Part shown: one piece after another, positions 1 to 5,118 of the stretch
How positions within the stretch are numbered: the first letter of the stretch is position 1
Layout of the letters: the number at the start of each line of letters is the position of its first letter
Assembly: GCA_021323815.1 (NCBI GenBank)
Contig: JAJPKG010000313.1
Location: 1-5,118, forward strand
Length of the DNA stretch: 5,118 nt
Direction of reading: 5' to 3'
DNA from: Pseudomonadota bacterium
Lineage (GTDB): Bacteria > Chloroflexota > Ktedonobacteria > Ktedonobacterales > JACDGC01
The notes under the pieces: generated by a model
The model's input: the letters and a program-made list of their open reading frames with translations, nothing else
Told to the model about the DNA's origin: nothing
The model's database searches: none
Position numbers and translations under genes: made by a program

Positions 1-214
1 CACCGGGGGCGTCCATGAAGATCTGCACCCCCAACCAGATCAAGCCGACCACAATGATGACGGCCCACTTCCAGGCATTGGCCTCGACATCGGAGTCATT
101 GAAAAATTGTTGTAAAAAGCCGTTTGGGCCGGCATCAATGAGCACGAAGCACGCCAGCCAGATCAAGCTAATGATCGCGCTGACAATGGGCTTCGTGGGT
201 TGCACGGAAGACAT
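1..214 (-). CDS. Small two-helix membrane protein, unknown function (5' part, runs off left edge)
   Basis: The minus-strand frame is open from an ATG at 214-212 to the window edge, giving 71 codons with no stop, so the C-terminus is missing. The protein begins MSSVQPTKPIV. It has one hydrophobic segment at about residues 10-28 (IVSAIISLIWLACFVLIDA) and a second at about 50-67 (WAVIIVVGLIWLGVQIF). A short polar, acidic linker (NDSDVEANAW) lies between them, so the pattern is a two-pass membrane protein. I do not recognise the family and assign no function. Support for a real gene comes from the amphipathic/hydrophobic pattern and from a near-consensus promoter about 70 bp upstream on the same strand, followed by a stem-loop leader. 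The ribosome-binding site is weak: a purine-rich GGGAAAGAGAG at 237-227, rather far from the ATG. A plus-strand reading through the same DNA gives an unconvincing basic protein and is treated as a shadow. Confidence 0.72.
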   Translation of the reverse strand, partial: MSSVQPTKPIVSAIISLIWLACFVLIDAGPNGFLQQFFNDSDVEANAWKWAVIIVVGLIWLGVQIFMDAPG

Positions 215-253
215 GGTGAAAGCTCGCTCTCTTTCCCAGCGGAGGTCTGGAAT

Positions 254-272
254 TCCCGCATCTGCTGCGGGA
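254..272 (-). other. Stem-loop in the 5' leader of the membrane protein gene
   Basis: The DNA reads TCCCGCA, a 5-nt loop, then TGCGGGA: a perfect 7-bp stem. On the minus strand it would start about 7 nt after the transcription start predicted from the promoter at 314-286. It therefore sits at the very 5' end of a leader of about 65 nt. No U-run follows, so it is not a standard terminator. A 5'-end hairpin could stabilise the mRNA or bind a regulator, but this is inference. Confidence 0.4.
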
Positions 273-285
273 TCTTCACCTCTCT

Positions 286-314
286 ATTGTATGTGTCGCT
301 GCAACGCAGGTCAA
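286..314 (-). promoter_or_regulatory. Sigma-70-type promoter for the minus-strand membrane protein gene
   Basis: Read on the minus strand, a -35 box TTGACC (314-309) is separated by exactly 17 bp from a -10 box TACAAT (291-286). Each box has five of six consensus matches. The predicted start near 279 leaves a leader of about 65 nt before the ATG at 214. Confidence 0.65.
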
Positions 315-430
315 GGGGCGCGGGACGATCAGCCGCGCGCTCGCACACAAGCGGGCCGCAGAGGTCATGCCCATTTCCCTTTTTCTGCCGAGATGGTGTT
401 TAATGAAATGAATGAAAGAATGGAACACGG

Positions 431-468
431 GTGCGATCTTTCCGATAGACAAGCGCAAAAAATCGCAC
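431..468. promoter_or_regulatory. Inverted repeat bracketing the -35 box (candidate operator)
   Basis: GTGCGAT at 431-437 and ATCGCAC at 462-468 are perfect 7-bp inverted copies. Their centres are 31 bp apart, about three helical turns. The left arm lies just upstream of the -35 hexamer and the right arm ends immediately before the -10 hexamer. The position is suited to a dimeric or looping repressor, but no regulator gene is visible in the window. Confidence 0.35.
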
Positions 469-474
469 TATACT
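446..474 (+). promoter_or_regulatory. Sigma-70-type promoter of the redox operon
   Basis: The -35 box TAGACA (446-451) is followed after 17 bp by the -10 box TATACT (469-474), each five of six matches to consensus. The predicted transcription start is near 481, about 40 nt upstream of the ATG. This excludes the in-frame TTG at 476 as a start, because it would lie upstream of the mRNA 5' end. Confidence 0.65.
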
Positions 475-508
475 CTTGGCGATAGCACGATCTCGCGTCG
501 ATAGACAT

Positions 509-514
509 AAGGAG
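509..514 (+). promoter_or_regulatory. Shine-Dalgarno site AAGGAG deciding the start of the thioredoxin-like gene
   Basis: AAGGAG lies 6 nt before the ATG at 521 and 3 nt before an adjacent in-frame ATG at 518. The spacing favours 521 as the start. The long upstream extension of the frame has no such site. Confidence 0.7.
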
Positions 515-520
515 CAGATG

Positions 521-1705
521 ATGGGAAAATCATCCCGCGCGAAGCGCACCACCGCCGGCGCGCCCACCACACGCCCGCAGAGCGCCACCACATCGCGCCC
601 GCTGAATCAGGCAGCAAAACCGGCTGGGGCGACGGCGGGCACTCCCAGCCAGTCGGCCAGCGGCGTGGCAAAGCCGATGAATGGGGCAGCGAGCGACACG
701 AAGCCCGCTGCCACCGTCTCGAAGCCGATCACACGCCCCACCAGCGGAACTGCCGCCAACACCAAGCCGACCACGCGCCCCACCAGCAGTGCCGTCGGCG
801 GGCGCAGCGCGCTGGCCACCACGCGCGCGACCTATTCCGGCAAGGGCGCGGAACGCCGTCGCCAACGCGCCCTGCAACAGCAGCGCAAGCGGTGGATGCC
901 CATCGCCTTCACGCTGGGCGGCATCGTCTTCGCCATTTTGGTGTTCTTCGTCATTGCGAAGTTGACCGACACCACGCCGGCGGGAACGGGCCAACTTGCG
1001 CCGACGGATGTTGTCAACGGTGTCACGGGCGTTTCGGCTGACACCTTCAACAAAGTCGGCACCGGCGGGCAGGCAATGGGCTTCAAAGCAACGCCGCCCA
1101 ACACGCCCATCATCAAAAACGGTGGGGGCCTGCCCATCTTTTTCTATGCCGGCGCGGAATATTGCCCCTATTGCGCCGCCGAGCGCTGGAGCATGATCAC
1201 TGCCCTGAGTCGCTTCGGCACCTTCCATAACTTGCACCTGACGACCTCTGCTTCCGATGATGTGTATCCCAACACCAACACATTCACGTTCGTCGGCAGC
1301 ACCTACACCAGCAAGTACATCGACTTCCAGCCGGTCGAGATGCAAGATCGCAACCGCCAGACGCTGCAATCGCTGAACAGCCAGCAGAACCAGTGGTTCA
1401 CCACCTATGACGCGCCACCCTACGTGTCGTCGGCGGACCAAAGCGGCAGCTTCCCATTCCTCAGCATCGCCAACCAATACATCCAGATCGGCACGGGATA
1501 CGATCCGCAACTGCTGGCAGGGCTGACGTGGCAGCAGATCGCGGCAGATCTGAGCAATCCGAACTCGCCGGTGGCGAAGGCGATCCTCGGCAATGCAAAT
1601 TACCTCACCGCCGCCATCTGTAAGGTGACGAACAATCAGCCGTCGAACGTCTGCACCAGCAGCACCATTCAGTCCATTGAGCAACAATTGCCGAAAGGAT
1701 CGTGA
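521..1705 (+). CDS. Membrane-anchored thioredoxin-fold protein, DUF929-like, CPYC active site
   Basis: The product has 394 residues and is probably the extracytoplasmic dithiol oxidase partner of the VKOR protein encoded next. Residues 1 to about 105 are low complexity (Thr/Pro/Ala/Ser with repeated RP and KP pairs). A strongly basic stretch follows (AERRRQRALQQQRKR, about 110-124), then one transmembrane helix (about 126-148). By the positive-inside rule the low-complexity tail is cytoplasmic and the rest is outside. The outer domain contains GAEYCPYCAAERW, with the CXXC cysteines at 215 and 218. A later SFPFLSIAN segment (about 310-318) may supply the Trx-type proline. Near the C-terminus a second pair, Cys367 and Cys378, is spaced C-X10-C. 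I recall this arrangement as typical of DUF929 proteins, but the assignment is from memory. The start is the ATG with the AAGGAG site; 518 is possible. The stop lies 5 nt before the VKOR ATG, so the two are surely co-transcribed. The exact substrate is not visible. Confidence 0.85.
   Translation: MGKSSRAKRTTAGAPTTRPQSATTSRPLNQAAKPAGATAGTPSQSASGVAKPMNGAASDTKPAATVSKPITRPTSGTAANTKPTTRPTSSAVGGRSALATTRATYSGKGAERRRQRALQQQRKRWMPIAFTLGGIVFAILVFFVIAKLTDTTPAGTGQLAPTDVVNGVTGVSADTFNKVGTGGQAMGFKATPPNTPIIKNGGGLPIFFYAGAEYCPYCAAERWSMITALSRFGTFHNLHLTTSASDDVYPNTNTFTFVGSTYTSKYIDFQPVEMQDRNRQTLQSLNSQQNQWFTTYDAPPYVSSADQSGSFPFLSIANQYIQIGTGYDPQLLAGLTWQQIAADLSNPNSPVAKAILGNANYLTAAICKVTNNQPSNVCTSSTIQSIEQQLPKGS
722..805 (+). 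repeat. Two tandem 42-bp units in the low-complexity tail of the thioredoxin-like gene
   Basis: Units start at 722 and 764. Their first 24 nt match at 22 positions; the remaining part has diverged. They encode KPITRPTSGTAANT followed by KPTTRPTSSAVGGR, 14 residues each and in the same frame. Length changes here would not disturb the reading frame. Confidence 0.6.
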
Positions 1706-1710
1706 GCGAG

Positions 1711-2433
1711 ATGAGCCAGCGGGCAGCCGAATCAGCAGATATGACGACGCGCGGCAAGATGGAGCAGGTGGCGCGGGCGGTGCCGTTCCAGGTCGCCATC
1801 GCCGCGATGGCAGTGGTGGGCATCGGCATTGCCGTCTATCTGACCATCGAGCATTATGGCAAAGTGCCGCTGGTGTGTTCTTCCACCGGCCTGGTTGACT
1901 GCGCCTCGGTGCTCACCAGCCCATACGCGGTGGTTCCCGGCACGCAGATTCCCATCACCGTTCCCGGCTTGCTGTGGTTCATCGTCAGCGGCGGCATGGC
2001 GGGGATCGCCATCTCTGCCGCCTGGCGCAATGTCGCCCCGCCAGCGCGCCTGCTGGATGCGCAACGCGTCTGGGGCGGCTTCGGCATCCTGACGATTCTC
2101 TATCTGGTATTTGTCGAGATTGTGAAGGTGCACCGCATCTGCGCATGGTGCACCGGGGTGCATGTGCTGGTGCTGGCAACCTTCTGCCTCACCCTCCTCA
2201 TGACCGAGGCCGCGCCCATGCCCGCGCCGGCAAAACGCGCCAAAGCGAAAGCGGATGCCGCGCCCGCCCGCGCTGCCGCAGCCGCTGCGCCTGATGCAAG
2301 ATCCGCCGCCAGGCCCGTCACACGCCCCGTCGCAGCCAAAGCGAATGCCGCTGTCGCCGCCGGCACATCACGCCCCACCAGCGCGCATGGCGGCTCCCGC
2401 AAGCACCGCTCAGGATCGCGCCGCAGCCGCTAA
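1711..2433 (+). CDS. VKOR-family membrane thiol oxidoreductase
   Basis: The product has 240 residues. VKOR-family proteins oxidise a thioredoxin-like partner outside the membrane and pass electrons to quinone, the role of DsbB elsewhere. Four hydrophobic helices lie at about 25-45, 84-105, 120-140 and 144-164. The outer loop has Cys56 and Cys64 (VCSSTGLVDCASVLTSPYAV). The fourth helix begins with the CXXC centre Cys144-Ala-Trp-Cys147 (RICAWCTGVH). These four cysteines are the full catalytic set. The IPITVPGLLWF segment also fits the family. After the last helix comes a tail of about 75 residues, rich in Ala, Pro and Arg and ending SRKHRSGSRRSR, predicted cytoplasmic and not part of the VKOR core. 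The start could instead be the GTG at 1702, overlapping the upstream stop as GTGA. I prefer the ATG because the AAAGGA at 1694-1699 is only 2 nt from the GTG but 11 nt from the ATG. The pairing with the upstream CPYC protein supports a disulfide-forming operon. Confidence 0.88.
   Translation: MSQRAAESADMTTRGKMEQVARAVPFQVAIAAMAVVGIGIAVYLTIEHYGKVPLVCSSTGLVDCASVLTSPYAVVPGTQIPITVPGLLWFIVSGGMAGIAISAAWRNVAPPARLLDAQRVWGGFGILTILYLVFVEIVKVHRICAWCTGVHVLVLATFCLTLLMTEAAPMPAPAKRAKAKADAAPARAAAAAAPDARSAARPVTRPVAAKANAAVAAGTSRPTSAHGGSRKHRSGSRRSR
2369..2383 (+). repeat. Copy of the RPTS-encoding motif shared with the upstream gene
   Basis: CACGCCCCACCAGCG occurs here in the tail of the VKOR gene and, identically, at 732-746 in the tail of the thioredoxin-like gene. 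A further copy near 773-787 differs by one base within the first 14 nt. All are read in the same frame as (S/T)RPTS. See the finding on shared tails. Confidence 0.6.
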
Positions 2434-2456
2434 CAATTGAGCATATCCGGTTGGTT

Positions 2457-3209
2457 TCAGGCACGGATGCCCGCATGCCGCCAGAAATCGCGCACCAGCG
2501 AGAGCGGCAGTTGTCCCGGCGCGGAGGCAGGCCCGATGGTGGCGAAGGTGAGCGACGAGCCATACAGCGGCCCCGCCAGCCGCGTGATCATCCCCATCTG
2601 CCCCATTGCCATGCTGATCAGGGGTGTTGTTGTCGTCGCCGCTGCGCGTGCGGTGGCTGCCAGCAAGCGCAACACATCATCCGGCGTCTGTGCCGTGACA
2701 GCCAGCTTGGCAGCATCACTCCCGGCGGCAACAAGCGCGGCGAAGAGCGCATCCAGCGTGGCAGCATCCGGCGTGCCGCTGAAATCATGCGCTGAGATAA
2801 TGGCCTGCACTCCATGCTGACGCGCCGCCGCGATAATCTCCATTCTGGTCGCTGCTTCCGTCGCCAGTTCCACATCCATCCAGGCGATCTGCCCGCTGGC
2901 AACAGCCGCTTCCATGCACGCGCGCCGCTCAGCCGCATCCCAATCTCCCGCGCCGCTTTCCGCCGCGCCGCGATGGGTATAGAGGATGGGGATATCACCC
3001 AGAATGCCGGTCAGTTCGCCCAACAGCCGCCGCGTCTGCTCCGCACCATATCCTGCCAGGTAATCGGCGCGCAACTCTACCAGATCCGGCGCAGGGTCGT
3101 GCGCGCGAATCGCCACTGCCTGGCGCAACGCTGCGGCATCATCTGAAGCAACGAGGGGCACGGCGATGAGAGGCGACGTGGGCGACAAGAGCAGATGTGG
3201 GCAAGCCAT
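2457..3209 (-). CDS. aroD: 3-dehydroquinate dehydratase, type I
   Basis: The 250-residue product dehydrates 3-dehydroquinate to 3-dehydroshikimate, the third step of the cytoplasmic shikimate pathway, through a lysine Schiff base. Length and motifs fit the type I (class I aldolase-like) family. ELRAD (45-49) supplies the substrate-binding Glu and Arg. Arg80 lies in YTHR, the general-base His141 in ISAHDF, and the Schiff-base Lys168 in AKLAV. Arg210 lies in TRLAGPLYGS, and the lid Gln233 in PASAPGQ. The usual EGG after the THR strand is ESG here (84-86), a mild variation. The start is the ATG at 3209-3207, 8 nt after a perfect AGGAGG. The GTG at 3218 and ATG at 3215 in the same frame overlap the ribosome-binding site and are unlikely. 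It follows aspS on the same strand after 214 bp and converges on the VKOR gene with only 23 bp between stop codons. No other shikimate gene is in view. Confidence 0.92.
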   Translation of the reverse strand: MACPHLLLSPTSPLIAVPLVASDDAAALRQAVAIRAHDPAPDLVELRADYLAGYGAEQTRRLLGELTGILGDIPILYTHRGAAESGAGDWDAAERRACMEAAVASGQIAWMDVELATEAATRMEIIAAARQHGVQAIISAHDFSGTPDAATLDALFAALVAAGSDAAKLAVTAQTPDDVLRLLAATARAAATTTTPLISMAMGQMGMITRLAGPLYGSSLTFATIGPASAPGQLPLSLVRDFWRHAGIRA

Positions 3210-3217
3210 CAGCATCA

Positions 3218-3223
3218 CCTCCT
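3218..3223 (-). promoter_or_regulatory. Strong Shine-Dalgarno site of aroD
   Basis: Read on the minus strand this is AGGAGG within AGGAGGTGAT, a near-perfect anti-16S match. Its 8-nt distance to the ATG at 3209 decides the aroD start. Confidence 0.75.
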
Positions 3224-3287
3224 GGCTCGGACTCAGTAAGCGGCTAGCACATCAATGGCGCGATCGGTTGCGCGGCAAGGCCGCCGG

Positions 3288-3330
3288 GAGCTAAACCCCC
3301 TCGTGGACGCGCCCGGCACGCACTTAGCTC
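3288..3330. repeat. Inverted repeat in the aspS-aroD spacer
   Basis: GAGCTAA (3288-3294) and TTAGCTC (3324-3330) are perfect inverted copies. GTG (3303-3305) and CAC (3321-3323) can continue the stem after a bulge. Just beside it, GCGGC-AAG-GCCGC (3272-3284) forms a compact hairpin. No U-run follows either in the direction of aroD transcription, so they look more like leader structures or a protein site than a terminator. The spacer holds no recognisable RNA family and I saw no convincing promoter for aroD. Confidence 0.4.
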
Positions 3331-3352
3331 GGTCGGGTGCAAGCTGCTATGT

Positions 3353-3388
3353 TTACAAAAACCTCTTCTGTGGCTCTCCGTGAAAGAG
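3353..3388 (-). terminator. Possible weak intrinsic terminator after aspS
   Basis: On the minus strand CTCTTT (3388-3383) can pair with GAAGAG (3368-3363), five standard pairs plus one G-U. A GG and a run of five T (3361-3357) follow. The stem is short and AU-rich with a 14-nt loop, so efficiency is doubtful and read-through into aroD is plausible. Confidence 0.25.
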
Positions 3389-3423
3389 TCCGCGTCCTCC
3401 GTGTTCCCGTCCCTTCCCCCTCT

Positions 3424-5118
3424 CTAGCTTTGCTGGGAAGCGGGTGAGGGGGTGGGGCGAGGTTTCACCTGGATGTGGAGTTCATCTAGTTGCTCGCGTT
3501 CCACCGGCGAGGGCGCGTTCATCAGCAGGTCTTGCGCGTTGGCATTCTTGGGGAAAGCCATCACCTCGCGGATATTTTCGGTGTCGGAAAGCAGCATCAC
3601 CAGGCGGTCGAAACCGACGGCCAGACCACCGTGCGGGGGCGCGCCCATCTCGAAGGCTTCCAGCATGTGGCCAAACTGCTCGTTGATCTGCTCATCGTTG
3701 AGACCCAGCAGTTGGAAGACGCGCCGCTGCACCTCCGCCTTGTGGATGCGCACCGATCCGCCGCCGATCTCATAGCCATTGCAGACGATGTCATATTGCC
3801 GCGCCTCAGCCTTGAGCGGATCGGTCTCGAACAGCGCCTCGTGGCCTGGCTTCACGCCGGAAAACGGATTGTGTGTGGCGTGGTAGCGCTGCTTGCCGTT
3901 TTCCTCGATGACCTCAAACATCGGGAAGCCGACGACCCAGCACAGTGCCATCTCGTTAGGATCAATCAGGCCCAGTTCCTCGCCCATTTTCACGCGCATG
4001 CGCCACAACACGTCGTTCACCACCTTCTCGCTATCCGCGACGAAGACAATGAGATCGCCCGGCTGGCCTTCCATATGCGCGATGATGCGCTGCACATCGG
4101 CGGGCGACATGAACTTGGTGATGGGCGATTTCACCCCTCCGTCCGCGCCGATCTGCATCGTCAGCAAGCCCTTCGCGCCGAACGTGCGGGCGAACTCGGT
4201 CAGCTCGTCCAGTTCCCTGCGCGTGGCGGTGCCGCGACCAGGGATGCGCAGCCCCTTCACCATCCCGCCGTTCTTCACGGCATCGTGAAAGACCTTGAAA
4301 TCGCCCAGCAGCGCCAGATCGCCCAGCGATTTCAGCGGCAGGTCGAAGCGCAGATCGGGCCGGTCAATCCCATAGCGTTCCATCGCATCCTCGAAGCGGA
4401 TGTGGGGCAGCGGCAGTTGTTTGATCCTTTTCGTCGTGAAGGTCTGGATCAAGGCGACGATGAGATCTTCCACGACGGCCATCACGTCTTCTTCGTTGAC
4501 GAAGCTCATTTCCAGGTCAAGCTGGGTGAATTCCGGCTGGCGGTCGCCGCGCAGATCTTCATCGCGGAAGCAGCGGGCGATCTGGAAATAGCGGTCAAGT
4601 CCCGCGACCATCAGCAATTGCTTGAATTGCTGCGGGGCCTGGGGCAGCGCGTAAAATTCGCCGGGCCACACGCGGCTGGGGACGAGGTAATCTCGCGCGC
4701 CTTCGGGGCTGCTCTTGGTAAGGATGGGCGTTTCCACCTCGATGAACCCGCGCTCGCTGAGGAAATTGCGCATGAAAAGCGCGACCTGGTGGCGCAGTTC
4801 CAGCCGCGAGCGCATGGCGGGCCGTCGAATGTCGAGGTAGCGATATTTCAGGCGCAACGCCTCATCAGCGGTGATGGCGTCGGTGATGGGAAACGGCGGC
4901 GTCTTGGAAGGATTGAGAATCTCGACATCTGCGGCGATGACTTCGACCGCGCCGGTGGGCATGTTGGGATTCTCAGTTCCCGGCAAGCGTTTGGCAACGG
5001 TGCCGCGCACCTGCACCACATATTCGCTGCGCGTCTCGCCGGCGACATCCAGCGCTTTGCTGCCCTGCGACGTGCGTTCGGGGTCCACCACCACCTGTGT
5101 CACGCCATAGCGGTCGCG
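3424..5118 (-). CDS. aspS: Aspartyl-tRNA synthetase, bacterial type (N-terminus beyond right edge)
   Basis: It charges tRNA with aspartate in the cytoplasm. There are 564 visible codons, beginning RDRYGVTQVVVDPER. Comparison with the remembered E. coli protein suggests about 38 N-terminal residues lie outside the window. The GTG at 5103 is an internal valine, not the start. Visible numbering: the end of the anticodon-binding OB domain is at about 1-75; class II motif 1 at about 103-135; the substrate loop LPQAPQQFKQLL at about 158-169; motif 2 FRDEDLRGDRQPEF at 184-197; the bacterial GAD insertion at about 260-390; and motif 3 with GFDR at 502-505. The substrate loop has QAPQ where I expect QSPQ. 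The C-terminus ends in a short Pro-rich tail (KPRPTPSPASQQS). Whether it is discriminating or also charges tRNA-Asn cannot be decided, as part of the determining N-terminal domain is missing. aroD lies 214 bp downstream on the same strand. Confidence 0.96.
   Translation of the reverse strand, partial: RDRYGVTQVVVDPERTSQGSKALDVAGETRSEYVVQVRGTVAKRLPGTENPNMPTGAVEVIAADVEILNPSKTPPFPITDAITADEALRLKYRYLDIRRPAMRSRLELRHQVALFMRNFLSERGFIEVETPILTKSSPEGARDYLVPSRVWPGEFYALPQAPQQFKQLLMVAGLDRYFQIARCFRDEDLRGDRQPEFTQLDLEMSFVNEEDVMAVVEDLIVALIQTFTTKRIKQLPLPHIRFEDAMERYGIDRPDLRFDLPLKSLGDLALLGDFKVFHDAVKNGGMVKGLRIPGRGTATRRELDELTEFARTFGAKGLLTMQIGADGGVKSPITKFMSPADVQRIIAHMEGQPGDLIVFVADSEKVVNDVLWRMRVKMGEELGLIDPNEMALCWVVGFPMFEVIEENGKQRYHATHNPFSGVKPGHEALFETDPLKAEARQYDIVCNGYEIGGGSVRIHKAEVQRRVFQLLGLNDEQINEQFGHMLEAFEMGAPPHGGLAVGFDRLVMLLSDTENIREVMAFPKNANAQDLLMNAPSPVEREQLDELHIQVKPRPTPSPASQQS

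Larger units (their letters stand above)
215..520. other. Divergent intergenic region with two promoters
   Basis: This 306-bp gap separates the minus-strand membrane protein gene from the plus-strand redox operon. It holds, in order, a weak purine-rich ribosome-binding stretch and a leader stem-loop for the minus gene, the minus-strand promoter (286-314), and a region of no recognised content (about 315-400). An AT-rich stretch of short AATGAA-like repeats follows (about 400-424), then an inverted repeat around the plus-strand promoter (431-474) and the plus-strand ribosome-binding site. No tRNA, small ORF with coding character or mobile element remnant was seen in it. Confidence 0.7.

Noticed and set aside
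15..485. Plus-strand 156-residue open frame across the left end
   Set aside because: It is antisense to a convincing membrane protein frame, runs over the divergent promoters, has no ribosome-binding site, and its product looks like random basic/cysteine-rich sequence.
476..520. TTG start at 476 for the thioredoxin-like gene
   Set aside because: It lies at or upstream of the predicted transcription start and has no Shine-Dalgarno site; AAGGAG points to the ATG at 521.
530..1687. Minus-strand 385-residue open frame opposite the thioredoxin-like gene
   Set aside because: It is a GC-rich antisense shadow, Arg/Gly/Ala-rich with no domain, while the plus strand shows a transmembrane helix, a CXXC centre and a good start site.
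2390..2430. Inverted repeat GCGGCT/AGCCGC as terminator of the redox operon
   Set aside because: It is inside the coding end, has a 29-nt loop, and is followed by TAACAATTGA rather than a T-run.
2437..2820. Plus-strand open frames opposite aroD
   Set aside because: They are antisense to a gene with a complete set of type I dehydroquinase catalytic residues and show no family features.
3321..3360. tRNA-like stretch (TTAGCTCGGTCGGGTGC) resembling a tRNA 5' end and D arm
   Set aside because: No anticodon arm, T arm (GGTTCGA) or matching acceptor stem follows; the resemblance is limited to a few bases.
1..5118. Mobile element, CRISPR array or defence system
   Set aside because: No transposase or integrase, no regularly spaced direct repeats of CRISPR type, and no nuclease or helicase motifs were found on either strand.

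Overview
The window is GC-rich bacterial chromosomal DNA with densely packed housekeeping-type genes, clear sigma-70-type promoters and strong Shine-Dalgarno sites. My best guess for the source is a Gram-positive-type or single-membrane lineage such as Chloroflexota (for example Ktedonobacteria). This is inference from the style of the DUF929-like thioredoxin/VKOR pair and of the AspRS, and no marker in the window proves it.

Layout from left to right: (1) The 5' part of a minus-strand gene for a small two-helix membrane protein of unknown function runs off the left edge (1-214). (2) A divergent intergenic region (215-520) carries a well-formed promoter for each direction, a stem-loop in the leader of the minus-strand gene, and an inverted repeat that brackets the -35 box of the plus-strand promoter. 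(3) A plus-strand two-gene operon follows (521-2433). It encodes a membrane-anchored DUF929/thioredoxin-fold protein with a CPYC active site, then a four-helix VKOR-family membrane protein with the canonical loop cysteines and a CAWC centre. (4) Two minus-strand genes follow, converging on the operon: aroD (type I 3-dehydroquinate dehydratase, 2457-3209) and the nearly complete aspS (aspartyl-tRNA synthetase, 3424-5118, cut by the right edge). A 214-bp spacer with inverted repeats separates them.

The operon reads as a self-contained extracytoplasmic disulfide-forming pair. The VKOR protein would reoxidise the thioredoxin-like partner and pass electrons to quinone, replacing DsbB/DsbA. The unusual point is that both partners carry long, basic, low-complexity tails predicted to lie in the cytoplasm. 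Both tails contain the same RPTS-type motif, which includes an identical 15-nt DNA stretch. aroD (shikimate pathway) and aspS (translation) are ordinary housekeeping genes with no obvious functional link to the redox pair.
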